A DNA stretch of 64,000 nucleotides from Cylindrospermum sp. NIES-4074 (GCA_003994795.1 AP018269.1:310001-374000); one strand, 5' to 3'. Shown: positions 53,486 through 62,322, counted from the first letter of the stretch. Made by a program: numbers and translations. The notes: generated from the letters alone by a model not told the origin.

Positions 53486-53562
53486 CAATTCAAAATTCAA
53501 AATTAAAAATTCAAAATGAAGAATCCAACTTTTTGAATTTTGCATTTTGAATTTTGAATTAA
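53486..53562. repeat. AT-rich inverted repeat (AATTCAAAATTCAAAATT type)
   Basis: Tandem AATTCAAAATT phrases on the left and ATTTTGAATTTTGAATT on the right flank a short centre, between the J-domain gene and clpP. They form an extended hairpin of simple sequence. Confidence 0.7.
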
Positions 53563-53572
53563 TTTGCCCTAC

Positions 53573-54166
53573 CTACGGGCGTTCTTCGATCACACGGTCG
53601 ATTAAACCATATTCCTTGGCCTCTTGAGCAGACATGAAGAAATCACGATCCATGTCTTTTTCTATCTTGGCCAAAGTTTGTCCGGTGTTATCAGCATAAA
53701 TCTGATTGAGCTGGTGACGAATCCGCAAAATCTCCCTAGCTTCAATTTCGATATCGCTGGCTTGTCCACGGGTGCCACCAGAAGGTTGGTGGATCATAAT
53801 CCGCGAGTGAGGTAATGCCAAGCGTTTGCCTTTAGCGCCCCCGGCTAGAAGGAAAGACCCCATCGAGGCAGCTAAACCCGTGCAAATAGTTACCACATCT
53901 GATTTGATGTGTTGCATGGTGTCATAAATTGCCAAGCCTGACGTCACCATACCACCGGGGGAATTGATGTATATAAAGATGTCTTTACCTGGATCTTCAG
54001 AATCCAGATATAGCATAATTGCAATGATTTCGTTAGCAATCTTATCATCAATTTCTTCTCCCAGGAAAATAATGCGTTCCCGGGCCAGACGGCTGTAAAT
54101 GTGAATCCATTGTGTATACTGTTCCCCTGGCAATCGATAGGGAACGCTAGGATAGCCAATAGGCAT
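53573..54166 (-). CDS. clpP: ATP-dependent Clp protease proteolytic subunit
   Basis: This 197-residue ClpP serine peptidase subunit has the active-site Ser101 in GLAASMGSF, His126 in [10 protein letters not shown], and an Asp in the MDRDFF segment (171-175). The N terminus [20 protein letters not shown] is typical of the cyanobacterial ClpP that partners with ClpR. It lies downstream of clpR on the same strand, the gap of 340 bp being filled by repeats. In cyanobacteria such ClpP/ClpR mixed rings are essential housekeeping proteases. Confidence 0.95.
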   Translation of the reverse strand: MPIGYPSVPYRLPGEQYTQWIHIYSRLARERIIFLGEEIDDKIANEIIAIMLYLDSEDPGKDIFIYINSPGGMVTSGLAIYDTMQHIKSDVVTICTGLAASMGSFLLAGGAKGKRLALPHSRIMIHQPSGGTRGQASDIEIEAREILRIRHQLNQIYADNTGQTLAKIEKDMDRDFFMSAQEAKEYGLIDRVIEERP

Positions 54167-54382
54167 AATTTACTCCGATATTTATTAATTAATTGGGGAT
54201 GTGAGTAAGTTCCGAGTTATGAGTCCTGAGTCCTGAGTTTTAAAATAAAAACTTTTGTAACTGCACACTCATAACTCTATCCTCATAATTCTCACAATTG
54301 ACTCAGCAACGCCATTTGCGTCTCCTGTGGTCGCGGCTGCGTGTAGCTTGCTTCCCCATAGGGTTACAAGTCGGCAGATCCG

Positions 54383-54507
54383 CCTCAGACCTCAGCACTC
54401 AGCCCTCAGCACTCAGCCCTCAGCACTCAGCCCTCAGCCCTCAGCCCTCAGCCCTCAGACCTCAGCCCTCAGACCTCAGCACTCAGCCCTCAGCACTCAG
54501 CACTCAT
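54383..54507. repeat. Heptanucleotide repeat array between clpR and clpP
   Basis: About seventeen tandem heptads of CTCAGCC, CTCAGCA and CTCAGAC type. The array touches the stop codon of clpR and lies inside the likely clpR-clpP transcript. The remaining part of the gap (54167-54382) shows no gene or other element I can name. Confidence 0.93.
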
Positions 54508-55169
54508 TAGAGGACACTAGCAGGGAGTGGGGGATTGGCGAGTTCTTCTTTTTCAAAAACTCGGTCAATCAAGCCATAGTCTCTAGCTTGGTAGGGAGTC
54601 ATGTAGAAAAGACGATCCATGTCTTTAGTAACTTTTTCTGTGGGCTGTCCAGTGGTATTGGACAGAATCTCCACCATTGACGTTTTGTTTACCAGCACTT
54701 CCTTTGCCCGAATTTGAATATCCGTTGCTTGACCTTGGGCGTAGCTTTTGGGCTGATGCAGGATAATAGAGGCGTTGGGCAAACTGGCGCGGCAACCTTT
54801 TGTCCCAGCACTGAGTAACATTGCTGCCATACCCATCGCGGAACCGATGCAGATAGTGTGGATGGGGGGCTTGATGTATTTCATGGTGTCAAAGATGGCG
54901 AAAGCTTCGGTTTCAAAGCCTATAGGGTCGCCACTGTAACCAGAAGTGCCAGTAGAGTTGATGTAGATTTTAATGGGTTTTTCTGGGTCATCGGACTGTA
55001 AATACAGTAATTCGGCGATGATGAGTTTCGTTACCTCTGGAACTAGGGGAGTTCCCAGATAGACTATTCTTTCCTTTAACAATAGGGAAGGTAGATCTGG
55101 CGGCGGCGTTCGGTAGGAGTTATCGCCGTAATAGGGGGCTTGAACAGCCTTGGTGGGGGAATTGTCCAT
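54507..55169 (-). CDS. clpR: ClpR, catalytically inactive ClpP paralogue
   Basis: A 220-residue ClpP-fold protein. Aligning TICIGSAMGMAA with ClpP's [12 protein letters not shown] places Gly113 where the catalytic Ser should be, while the His segment (IILHQPKSY) is kept. An insertion of about ten residues around 73-88 (GTSGYSGDPIGFETEAF) distinguishes it from ClpP. These are hallmarks of cyanobacterial ClpR, which forms mixed rings with a ClpP partner encoded next to it. The C-terminal tail runs to a heptad repeat array that abuts the stop codon. Confidence 0.92.
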   Translation of the reverse strand: MDNSPTKAVQAPYYGDNSYRTPPPDLPSLLLKERIVYLGTPLVPEVTKLIIAELLYLQSDDPEKPIKIYINSTGTSGYSGDPIGFETEAFAIFDTMKYIKPPIHTICIGSAMGMAAMLLSAGTKGCRASLPNASIILHQPKSYAQGQATDIQIRAKEVLVNKTSMVEILSNTTGQPTEKVTKDMDRLFYMTPYQARDYGLIDRVFEKEELANPPLPASVL

Positions 55170-55411
55170 AGCAACTGATCGCCTGAAATTCTGCCGTTAA
55201 CTGTAATACATCCTAGCGCGATGCTAGCGCCCTTCAAGGTGTGGATTTCTCCCTAATGCTTAATAGGGCTGGGCATCTGCCAATAACTGGCTGCTAGGAT
55301 ATTCTGAATATATATATTAATAGATCTGTGTGGGCTACGTTTTCCGTAGTGCTGGGGTCACGTTTTGAAGCTATTAATAAATATGTATATCCTAGCTAGG
55401 AATTTTGGGTT

Positions 55412-56668
55412 ATGAAGGTTAGTTTGCAGCCTGTCCTGAATGATGCTAACTTGGACGCGCATCAATCGAACAGTCAACGTCAGTTGGCAATTTCGATTTC
55501 GGCGATCGCAGAAAATCTCGATCGCCACGTTCCACTGAATTTATGCTTAATTCTTGACCATAGTGGTTCAATGGGTGGGCGGCCACTAGAAACGGTCAAA
55601 AAAGCGGCAACCCTCCTAGTTGACCGACTTAATCCTCAAGATCGTCTCAGTGTTGTGGTTTTTGATCACCGGGCAAAGGTTTTAGTACCTAATCAATTGA
55701 TCGAAAACCCAGAACACATTAAACAGCAAATTAACCGCCTCACCACTGATGGAGGAACGGCGATTGATGAAGGCTTGCGCTTGGGGATTGAAGAGTTGGC
55801 TAAGGGTAAAAAAGAAGCCATTTCCCAAGCCTTTTTGTTAACTGATGGCGAAAATGAACATGGTGATAACGATCGCTGTTTAAAATTTGCTCAATTGGCA
55901 GCTAGTTATAATTTGACTTTGAATACTTTGGGTTTTGGTGACAATTGGAACCAAGATATTTTAGAAAAAATAGCTGATGCTGGTTTAGGTACACTTTCTT
56001 ATATTCAACAACCAGATCAGGCGGTAGCTGAGTTTGGCCGCTTGTTCAGCCGGATGCAAACTGTAGCTTTGACGAATGCTTATCTGTTATTTTCCCTGTT
56101 ACCCAATGTGCGTTTAGCAGAACTCAAACCTGTTGCTCAAGTCGCCCCAGATACAATTGAGTTACCAGTGCAACCAGAAGCTGATGGTAGGTTGGCGGTA
56201 CGCTTGGGAGATTTGATGAAAGATGTAGAACGGGTGGTTTTAGCTAATATTTATTTGGGACAGTTGCCAGAAGGTAAACAGGCGATCGCTAATGTCCAAG
56301 TCCGCTACGATGATCCTAGCCTGAACCAATTCGGGTTATTTTCCCCCAATGTCTCACTTTATGCCAATGTCACAGGGGCTTACCAACCTGCAACAGATCC
56401 CCAGGTACAACAATCTATTTTAGCTTTAGCCAAGTATCGCCAAACCCAATTAGCGGAAGCGAAATTGCAACAAGGCGATCGCGCGGGTGCTGCCACAATG
56501 CTGCAAACTGCCGCTAAAACTGCCTTGCAAATGGGAGATCAAAGTGCAGCGACAGTGTTGCAAACAAACGCCACCCGCCTACAAGCTGGACAAGAGTTAT
56601 CTGAAAGCGATCGCAAGAAAACCAGGATTGTCTCAAAAACTGTGTTGCAAGATACTCCTCCTAAATGA
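55412..56668 (+). CDS. von Willebrand factor A domain protein 1
   Basis: A 418-residue protein without signal peptide. The vWA domain (about 40-215) has a complete MIDAS: D49-x-S51-x-S53 (LILDHSGSM), the Thr in LTTDGGTAIDEG and the Asp in LLTDGENEHGD. A beta-rich part follows (230-325), then a helical C terminus (340-405) with KYRQTQLAEAKLQQGDRAGA. Such proteins bind partners through a divalent metal. Its stop overlaps the start of a close paralogue (ATGA). The role is unknown. Confidence 0.85.
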   Translation: MKVSLQPVLNDANLDAHQSNSQRQLAISISAIAENLDRHVPLNLCLILDHSGSMGGRPLETVKKAATLLVDRLNPQDRLSVVVFDHRAKVLVPNQLIENPEHIKQQINRLTTDGGTAIDEGLRLGIEELAKGKKEAISQAFLLTDGENEHGDNDRCLKFAQLAASYNLTLNTLGFGDNWNQDILEKIADAGLGTLSYIQQPDQAVAEFGRLFSRMQTVALTNAYLLFSLLPNVRLAELKPVAQVAPDTIELPVQPEADGRLAVRLGDLMKDVERVVLANIYLGQLPEGKQAIANVQVRYDDPSLNQFGLFSPNVSLYANVTGAYQPATDPQVQQSILALAKYRQTQLAEAKLQQGDRAGAATMLQTAAKTALQMGDQSAATVLQTNATRLQAGQELSESDRKKTRIVSKTVLQDTPPK

Positions 56669-57945
56669 AAGTTCAATTGTTATCAGCGCTAAATGATACT
56701 AATGTTGACGTGGGGCAATCTAGCAGCCAACGTCAACTAGCAATTTCCCTGAAGGCGATCGCTGGTGAGTTTGACCAAAATTTGCCCTTGAATCTATGCT
56801 TGATTCTCGATCGCAGTGGTTCTATGGACGGGGAACCCATGAAAACCGTGATTCAGGCAGTAGAACAACTGTTAGGGCAACTAAAAATAGGCGATCGCCT
56901 TTCAGTTGTTGCCTTTGCTGGCACTGCTGAAGTCATTATCCCCAACCAAATCATCCAAGACCCCGAAACCATCAAATCCCAACTGCAAAGCAAGCTCAAA
57001 GCTTCTGGCGGTACGGTAATTGCCGAAGGGTTATCTTTGGGAATTACAGAATTACTCAAGGGCACAAAAGGCGCTGTTTCCCAAGCCTTTCTTCTCACCG
57101 ATGGTCATGGTGAAAGCGGTTTGCGGATTTGGAAATTGCAGATTGGGCCAGATGACAATAAGCGCTGTCTGGAACTTGCCCAAAAGGCAACTAAAGTCAA
57201 CCTCACAATCAACACTCTTGGTTTTGGTAATAACTGGAACCACGATTTGCTAGAAAAAATTGCCGATGCTGGAGGCGGTACACTAGCTCATATTGAGCAT
57301 CCAGAACAAGCTGTGAATGAATTTAGCCGCTTGTTTCGGCGCATTCAGTCTGTGGGTTTAACCAATGCTTATTTATTGTTGTCTCTAGTTCCCAATGTGC
57401 GACTAGCAGAACTCAAACCCATCGCCCAAGTAGCCCCAGATACCATTGAGTTACCCGTAGAAACAGAAGCTAATGGTGGCTTTGCTGTGCGCTTAGGAGA
57501 TTTGATGCAGGATGTAGAACGGGTTGTTTTGGCAAATCTTTATTTGGGAAATCTCCCGGAAGGTAAGCAGGTGATTGGTCATTTGCAAATCCGTTATGAT
57601 GACCCAGCGGTAAACCAACAGGGTTTATTTTCACCGTTAATTCCCTTGTATGCCAATGTTACCAAGGCTTATCAACCTGCGGTCAATCCCCAAGTGCAAC
57701 AATCTATTTTAGTATTAGCTAAGTATCGCCAAACCCAGTTAGCCGAGACAAAGTTACAAGCAGGCGATCGCGCGGGTGCGGCCACAATGCTACAAACTGC
57801 TGCTAAAACCGCTTTGCAAATCGGTGATACAGGTGCAGCAACGGTTTTGCAAACCTCTGCCACCCGTCTACAAGCTGGTCAGGAGTTATCGGAAAGCGAT
57901 CGGAAAAAAACTCGGATCGCATCAAAGACAGTTTTACACCCATAG
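56665..57945 (+). CDS. von Willebrand factor A domain protein 2
   Basis: A 426-residue tandem paralogue of the preceding gene, with the same layout: MIDAS D49-x-S51-x-S53 (LILDRSGSM), the Thr in SGGTVIAEG, Asp in LLTDGHGESGL, then the shared NVRLAELKPIAQVAPDTIEL and a helical C-terminal region. It carries an extra short insert (GLRIWKLQIGPDDNKR) after the Asp motif. The ATGA overlap implies coupled translation and a possible heteromer. Confidence 0.85.
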   Translation: MKVQLLSALNDTNVDVGQSSSQRQLAISLKAIAGEFDQNLPLNLCLILDRSGSMDGEPMKTVIQAVEQLLGQLKIGDRLSVVAFAGTAEVIIPNQIIQDPETIKSQLQSKLKASGGTVIAEGLSLGITELLKGTKGAVSQAFLLTDGHGESGLRIWKLQIGPDDNKRCLELAQKATKVNLTINTLGFGNNWNHDLLEKIADAGGGTLAHIEHPEQAVNEFSRLFRRIQSVGLTNAYLLLSLVPNVRLAELKPIAQVAPDTIELPVETEANGGFAVRLGDLMQDVERVVLANLYLGNLPEGKQVIGHLQIRYDDPAVNQQGLFSPLIPLYANVTKAYQPAVNPQVQQSILVLAKYRQTQLAETKLQAGDRAGAATMLQTAAKTALQIGDTGAATVLQTSATRLQAGQELSESDRKKTRIASKTVLHP

Positions 57946-58040
57946 CCTGTAGGGTGGGCCAGACAGCCTACCCTATGTAGAACTATAAAAAAGTTGGAAA
58001 ATTTATTCACGAACTTGTGGACGAAACACTAGGACATAAT

Positions 58041-58265
58041 TCATTGTTGTCCTCTAATTGAAGCTTTAATTTCCTCCCATGTCATTACATCATCTGGATT
58101 TGCTTCGTAATCGGTAATCCGACGATCAAGTTCTCGTTTTTGCGCTGCTGTTAAATCGGGATAAGTCTGTTCTGCTGCTATACTTTCCAAAATCTCTTGC
58201 ACAATACGAATTCTATCTGTAATACTCAGGGCTTTGATTTCATTTAAAGTTGCACTGATATCCAT
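58041..58265 (-). CDS. Addiction-module antitoxin-like protein (orphan)
   Basis: A 74-residue protein starting MDISATLNEIKALSITDRIR and ending VMTWEEIKASIRGQQ, with the LSITDRIRIVQEILESIA helix and the RRITDYEANPDD segment typical of the putative addiction module component family (Unstab_antitox). The ATG at 58263-58265 is preferred over an upstream one that adds MYALSSLFRSVS. No RelE/ParE toxin follows in the 95 bp before the convergent vWA gene, so it is an orphan. Confidence 0.78.
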   Translation of the reverse strand: MDISATLNEIKALSITDRIRIVQEILESIAAEQTYPDLTAAQKRELDRRITDYEANPDDVMTWEEIKASIRGQQ

Positions 58266-58435
58266 GCTAACTGACCTGAATAGGGAAGATAAGGCATACA
58301 TCTATTTTCTATGATAAGCGTTAACGTAGCCCGCTGTAAGCATCGCCCCAGCCCGAAGAGTTAATCTAAAAGTGCGATCGCCAACCTCTACTAGTGCTGA
58401 TTATTTTCTTTCTGTGACTAGGAGCAAGTAAGTTA

Positions 58436-59080
58436 ATGATCACTGAATCACAAGTTAAAATAATTACCGCCCCAAAAAAACTAACATTTAGGGAATTTCT
58501 GGAGCAATACCCCAATGACTCAATTTGTGAACTCATAAATGGAGACATAGTTGAGATGGATGCAACGCGAGCGCATAAGAGCATCCAGTATGCTTTGATG
58601 AGAAAGTTTGATCAGGAATGCGATCGCGTACAACTTGACTATATTATTGGCAATGACATTAAAATTAGAACATTGACTGCAAAGGGAGAGGAACAGGGAC
58701 GTAAACCTGATATTAGTGTTGTCAGTGGCTCAATGTGGAGAGCCAATTTATCTGATTATGCAGCTTTCACATCTCCTATCCAATTAGCAGTAGAAGTTGT
58801 TTCAACTAATTGGGAAGATGACTATGAAGATAAGTTAGATGAATATCAACGCTTGGGAATTCCTGAATATTGGATTGTCGATTATTTAGCTCAAGGTTCA
58901 AGAAAGATTCTTGGCTATCCCAAAGTTCCGACAATTTTTGTCTATCAGTTAGTTGATGGGGTTTATCAAGTCCAGTCTTTTCAGGGTGATAACCGCATTA
59001 TCTCTATAACTTTTCCTGAATTAGTCTTGACTGCTAACCAAGTTTTTCGCTCTTGTGAAACAGGGAAAATCATCTCTTAG
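58436..59080 (+). CDS. Uma2 family (DUF820) putative nuclease
   Basis: A 214-residue protein of the Uma2/DUF820 family, which is expanded in cyanobacteria and has a restriction-endonuclease-like fold. Family features are LTFREFLEQYPNDSICELIN, GDIVEM, the GRKPDISVV segment (catalytic Asp), QLAVEVVSTNWEDDYEDKL (Glu and Lys) and GIPEYWIVDY. The in vivo function of the family is unknown. An AGGAG site lies upstream of the ATG. Confidence 0.85.
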   Translation: MITESQVKIITAPKKLTFREFLEQYPNDSICELINGDIVEMDATRAHKSIQYALMRKFDQECDRVQLDYIIGNDIKIRTLTAKGEEQGRKPDISVVSGSMWRANLSDYAAFTSPIQLAVEVVSTNWEDDYEDKLDEYQRLGIPEYWIVDYLAQGSRKILGYPKVPTIFVYQLVDGVYQVQSFQGDNRIISITFPELVLTANQVFRSCETGKIIS

Positions 59081-59109
59081 GTAGCTTGCATTTTGTATTC
59101 ATTCTTCAC

Positions 59110-59200
59110 AACCGCCTCAGAATTCATTCTGAGGCTAATAGCAAAAGTCGTCTCAAGACGACTGAAAAATTATTTTAGTCCGTTTTAACGGACTTGGGCT
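59110..59200. repeat. 91-bp triple-hairpin repeat, copy 1
   Basis: Three palindromes in a row: CCTCAGAATTCATTCTGAGG, AGTCGTCTCAAGACGACT and AGTCCGTTTTAACGGACT. They are separated by CTAATAGCAAA and GAAAAATTATTTT. Confidence 0.9.
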
Positions 59201-59382
59201 ATTAGGCTCTTAATTCATTCCCAGACGGGTTAGGTAGCTCACTGAGAATGCTGGAAGATATAAGAATTGTACTTTTGATTTGCGTAGGCTTTGCCAGTCG
59301 TAGATATTGCACCACTAGCGACCACAAAGCCTTATCTCACCGCTAATCTCTGGGTTTTTTGTTAGCTTACATCTTGCATCAT

Positions 59383-59473
59383 AACCGCCTCAGAATGAAT
59401 TCTGAGGCTAATAGCAAAAGTCGTCTCAAGACGACTGAAAAATTGTTTTAGTCCGTTTTAACGGACTTAGGCT
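59383..59473. repeat. 91-bp triple-hairpin repeat, copy 2
   Basis: Same length and order of palindromes as copy 1, with four substitutions. Two of these fall in the loop of the first hairpin (AATGAATT instead of AATTCATT), so its stem is kept. Confidence 0.9.
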
Positions 59474-59600
59474 AGTCGAGTGGATAATCTTGCATAGAGT
59501 ACATATCGTCATATTCACAGTATCCGACAACAACAAGGCTAAGTGTTTATTAAGTAAAATAAGCTAAAGTAAGAAAAAATAGTAGAAGTCCCGCTATTGT

Positions 59601-60098
59601 ATGACCACACCAATAATACAACCAGCAACTCAAACCTTATATGACCAAGATTATTATCTGTGGCTGAGGACGACTATCAACCAACTTCGCACAGGACAGT
59701 TTTCCGCTGTTGATTTAGATAATTTGTTGGAAGAATTAGAAACAATGGGTAGAAGTCAGAAGCGAGCAATTAAAAGTTTATTAATTAAGCTTCTTGAACA
59801 TCTGCTAAAACTTAAATGTTGGGATGAAGAACGAGAACGTAATCAAGGACATTGGCAAGGGGAAATTAGGACTTTTCGCAGACAGATAAAAGATGAACTC
59901 GAAGATAGTCCTAGTTTGAAACCTTACATTTTAGAAATATTTGATGAATGTTATCAAGAAGCAAGAAAAGAAGCATCTGACCGTTGTCAGCTTGCTCTTG
60001 ACATATTTCCGCTTATACCCATCGGTTCTTTAGAACAAATTTTAGATGAAAACTGGTTTCCGGAATATAACTGCAATGATCACGGTAAAGCCGATTAA
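59601..60098 (+). CDS. DUF29 family protein
   Basis: A 165-residue protein matching the DUF29 family common in cyanobacteria: TLYDQDYYLWLRTTINQLRT, then DLDNLLEELETMGRSQKRAI, LLIKLLEHLLKLKCW and WQGEIRTFRRQIKDELEDSP. It is helical and cytosolic, with unknown function. The next gene begins 41 bp on. Confidence 0.85.
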   Translation: MTTPIIQPATQTLYDQDYYLWLRTTINQLRTGQFSAVDLDNLLEELETMGRSQKRAIKSLLIKLLEHLLKLKCWDEERERNQGHWQGEIRTFRRQIKDELEDSPSLKPYILEIFDECYQEARKEASDRCQLALDIFPLIPIGSLEQILDENWFPEYNCNDHGKAD

Positions 60099-60139
60099 AA
60101 TAGATACTTAACTCACGCTTCCTCAAGGAGTATCCAGCG

Positions 60140-60802
60140 GTGCAGCCGGACTTAATAGGCTTGGAAATTAGCAAGGGGGAACTGAGACGCTTGACTGGGT
60201 TTGACCCTGAAGACGTTTTTCGTCCTTCGATTATGGCAGACCGCCAGAAGCGCTTGGGGTTTTTGTTGAATGAAGGCTTGGTGGCGATCGCACTCACTCC
60301 CATTATCGTCGGCTTTATTTACGCCTTTCTCATCCTCCCCACAATCGGATCTTCCATTAAATTGGGCATTCTTTTACTCATTCTCGCACCCATCGCGGTA
60401 ATCTTGGGGCGATCGCTTTGGCGGCGTTTTACCTGTCCCCACGCCCTAACTATACTTTTAGACGAAGTTGATAAATATCACCAGGTTGTGAATGCGATCG
60501 ATATTCATGATCAACTAGCGACCAATGGAAACACTCGCAGCAGCATCACAGACCGGGAAAAGGTGATCGCCGCCCTACAATTAATTAGAGAAGATTTAGT
60601 CCGCGCTCTCAAAAGTGAACGGATTTTGCGGGATAATAAAAAGCTGCTTGCTAATAACCAAGAGTTATTTGTGAATAATTTAGCGAATCTGCAAGCCTTA
60701 GAAGTCAGTAGTCAGGCTGGGGAATATGCTCAACTCCTCAATCAATCATTGCAGATTGCCTTGGATGTGCAAGCAGAAATCAGAAAGTTACAAAAAGTTT
60801 AA
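60140..60802 (+). CDS. Conserved membrane protein of unknown function
   Basis: A 220-residue protein beginning at GTG 60140. The N-terminal 40 residues are cytosolic-looking (LIGLEISKGELRRLTGFDPE, VFRPSIMADRQ). Two adjacent hydrophobic segments follow (about 47-68 and 73-92: VAIALTPIIVGFIYAFLILP, LGILLLILAPIAVILG), then a long helical C-terminal part (105-220) with LANNQELFVNNLANLQALEV. I do not recognise the family. A DUF1537 gene follows 20 bp downstream, suggesting co-transcription. Confidence 0.7.
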   Translation: MQPDLIGLEISKGELRRLTGFDPEDVFRPSIMADRQKRLGFLLNEGLVAIALTPIIVGFIYAFLILPTIGSSIKLGILLLILAPIAVILGRSLWRRFTCPHALTILLDEVDKYHQVVNAIDIHDQLATNGNTRSSITDREKVIAALQLIREDLVRALKSERILRDNKKLLANNQELFVNNLANLQALEVSSQAGEYAQLLNQSLQIALDVQAEIRKLQKV

Positions 60803-60822
60803 ATAAATTTCCTTAAACATAA

Positions 60823-62142
60823 ATGACCAACAAACCCAAGATAATTGTCCTCGATGATGACCCTACAGGTTCGCAAACAGTCCACAGCTGCTTGCTGCTG
60901 ATGCGCTGGGATGTGGAAACATTACGCGCTGGGTTGCGGGATGATTCCCCGATATTTTTTATATTGACAAATACGCGATCGCTAACTCCAGAGTCAGCTG
61001 CATCCGTAACTATAGAAGCTTGTCAGAATTTGAAAAAGGCGATCGCAGCGGAAAAAATAACCGATTTTCTGGTTGTAAGTCGTTCTGACTCCACATTACG
61101 GGGACATTACCCCATTGAAACAGATGCGATCGCCAAAGAACTCGGCCCTTTTGATGCTCATTTTCTCGTACCTGCATTTTTTGAAGGTGGAAGAGTCACC
61201 CGCGACAGTATTCATTATTTAATTATTGATGGTGTCCCTACCCCAGTTCATGAAACCGAATTTGCCCGTGATTCAGTCTTCAGTTATCATCACAGCTATC
61301 TACCCAAATATGTAGAAGAAAAGACTCAAGGGCGAATTAACGCAGATGTGGTGGAAAGATTTTTACTTGCAGACATACGTGCTGGTAGTCTGGAACGCTT
61401 GCTGCAACTGCGTGACAATCAGTGCGGTGTTGTTGATGGAGAAACACAAGCCGACCTCAACCGCTTTGCTGTAGACTTGTTGACAGCCGCAAGTCAAGGA
61501 AAACGCTTTTTATTCCGTTCTGCTGCCAGTATCTTAACAGCCTTAGCTGCCTTACCTCCCCAACCCATCGCCGCCGAAAATATGGCAGAGTATGTGCGTG
61601 GGGGAAAACCCGGTGCAGTGATTGTTGGTTCCCATGTGAAAAAGACAACTCAACAGTTAGAGTCACTGTTGCAAGTTCAGGGAACTGTAGGGATTGAGGT
61701 AAATGTTGGGCGGTTGCTGGAAGATGGAGCAAATCAATCTGCTACACTGCTAACTGAGATTTTAGATACTATCCAAACGGTACACAATTCTGGTAAAACA
61801 CCAGTGGTTTACACTAGCCGTCAGGAATTGACCTTTAAGGATATCCAAACCAGGTTAGAATTTGGGGGCCAAGTTTCCAGCTTACTCATGGATATTGTGC
61901 AAGGTTTACCATCTGATATAGGATTCTTAATCAGCAAAGGTGGTATTACCTCCAACGATGTCTTGAGTACAGGTCTGAATTTAACTTCAGCGCGATTACT
62001 TGGGCAAATCTTAGCTGGTTGTTCAATGGTACTCACACCATCTGATCATCCCCAGTTTCCTAATTTGCCAGTGGTGCTGTTTCCGGGTAATGTCGGTAAT
62101 GCTGATGCCTTGGGGACAGTTTATCAAAGATTGACAAAATGA
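60823..62142 (+). CDS. DUF1537/four-carbon acid sugar kinase family protein
   Basis: A 439-residue two-domain protein. The N terminus IIVLDDDPTGSQTVHSCLLL is the family substrate-binding signature, followed by FFILTNTRSLT and VVSRSDSTLRGHYP. The C-terminal nucleotide-binding domain has AVIVGSHVKKTTQQLE and GFLISKGGITSNDVL, and ends VVLFPGNVGNADALGTVYQR. Characterised members (OtnK, DtnK, LtnK) phosphorylate four-carbon acid sugars, but no such catabolic genes are nearby, so the substrate is open. Confidence 0.83.
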   Translation: MTNKPKIIVLDDDPTGSQTVHSCLLLMRWDVETLRAGLRDDSPIFFILTNTRSLTPESAASVTIEACQNLKKAIAAEKITDFLVVSRSDSTLRGHYPIETDAIAKELGPFDAHFLVPAFFEGGRVTRDSIHYLIIDGVPTPVHETEFARDSVFSYHHSYLPKYVEEKTQGRINADVVERFLLADIRAGSLERLLQLRDNQCGVVDGETQADLNRFAVDLLTAASQGKRFLFRSAASILTALAALPPQPIAAENMAEYVRGGKPGAVIVGSHVKKTTQQLESLLQVQGTVGIEVNVGRLLEDGANQSATLLTEILDTIQTVHNSGKTPVVYTSRQELTFKDIQTRLEFGGQVSSLLMDIVQGLPSDIGFLISKGGITSNDVLSTGLNLTSARLLGQILAGCSMVLTPSDHPQFPNLPVVLFPGNVGNADALGTVYQRLTK

Positions 62143-62322
62143 GTGTTGAGGAGCCAGCCGCGTGGTGAGGCAGCGCGGTCTTGGGGGTTTCCCCCATGAG
62201 CGACTGCCGAAAGGGTTTCCCGACTTGAGCGGACTGGCGTTGTTGAGGAAGTTTTTGGAGAAGAGAACAAATCTAATTATTGGTAATTGCTTAGTGCGTT
62301 GGTGTCTTTTGGCTAGTGCTGC
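62143..62322. repeat. Dispersed GC-rich palindromic repeat
   Basis: AGGCAGCGCGGTCTTGGGGG, TTTCCCCC and ATGAGCGACTG (62168-62206) form the inverted counterpart of the repeat at 2141-2180. No gene is present in this spacer before minC. Confidence 0.65.

Larger units (their letters stand above)
59081..59600. ncRNA. Intergenic region with paired triple-hairpin elements
   Basis: No protein gene is seen in this 520-bp gap. It holds two 91-bp repeats (described separately) about 270 bp apart. The sequence between them has no ORF of note. The region could be transcribed into structured RNA or act as a multi-hairpin terminator after the Uma2 gene; neither is shown. Confidence 0.35.

Noticed and set aside
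53474-53545. A 24-codon N-terminal extension of the J-domain protein
   Set aside because: It is encoded by the AT-rich AATTCAAAATT repeat and precedes a good start, MDLGDCYRLL.
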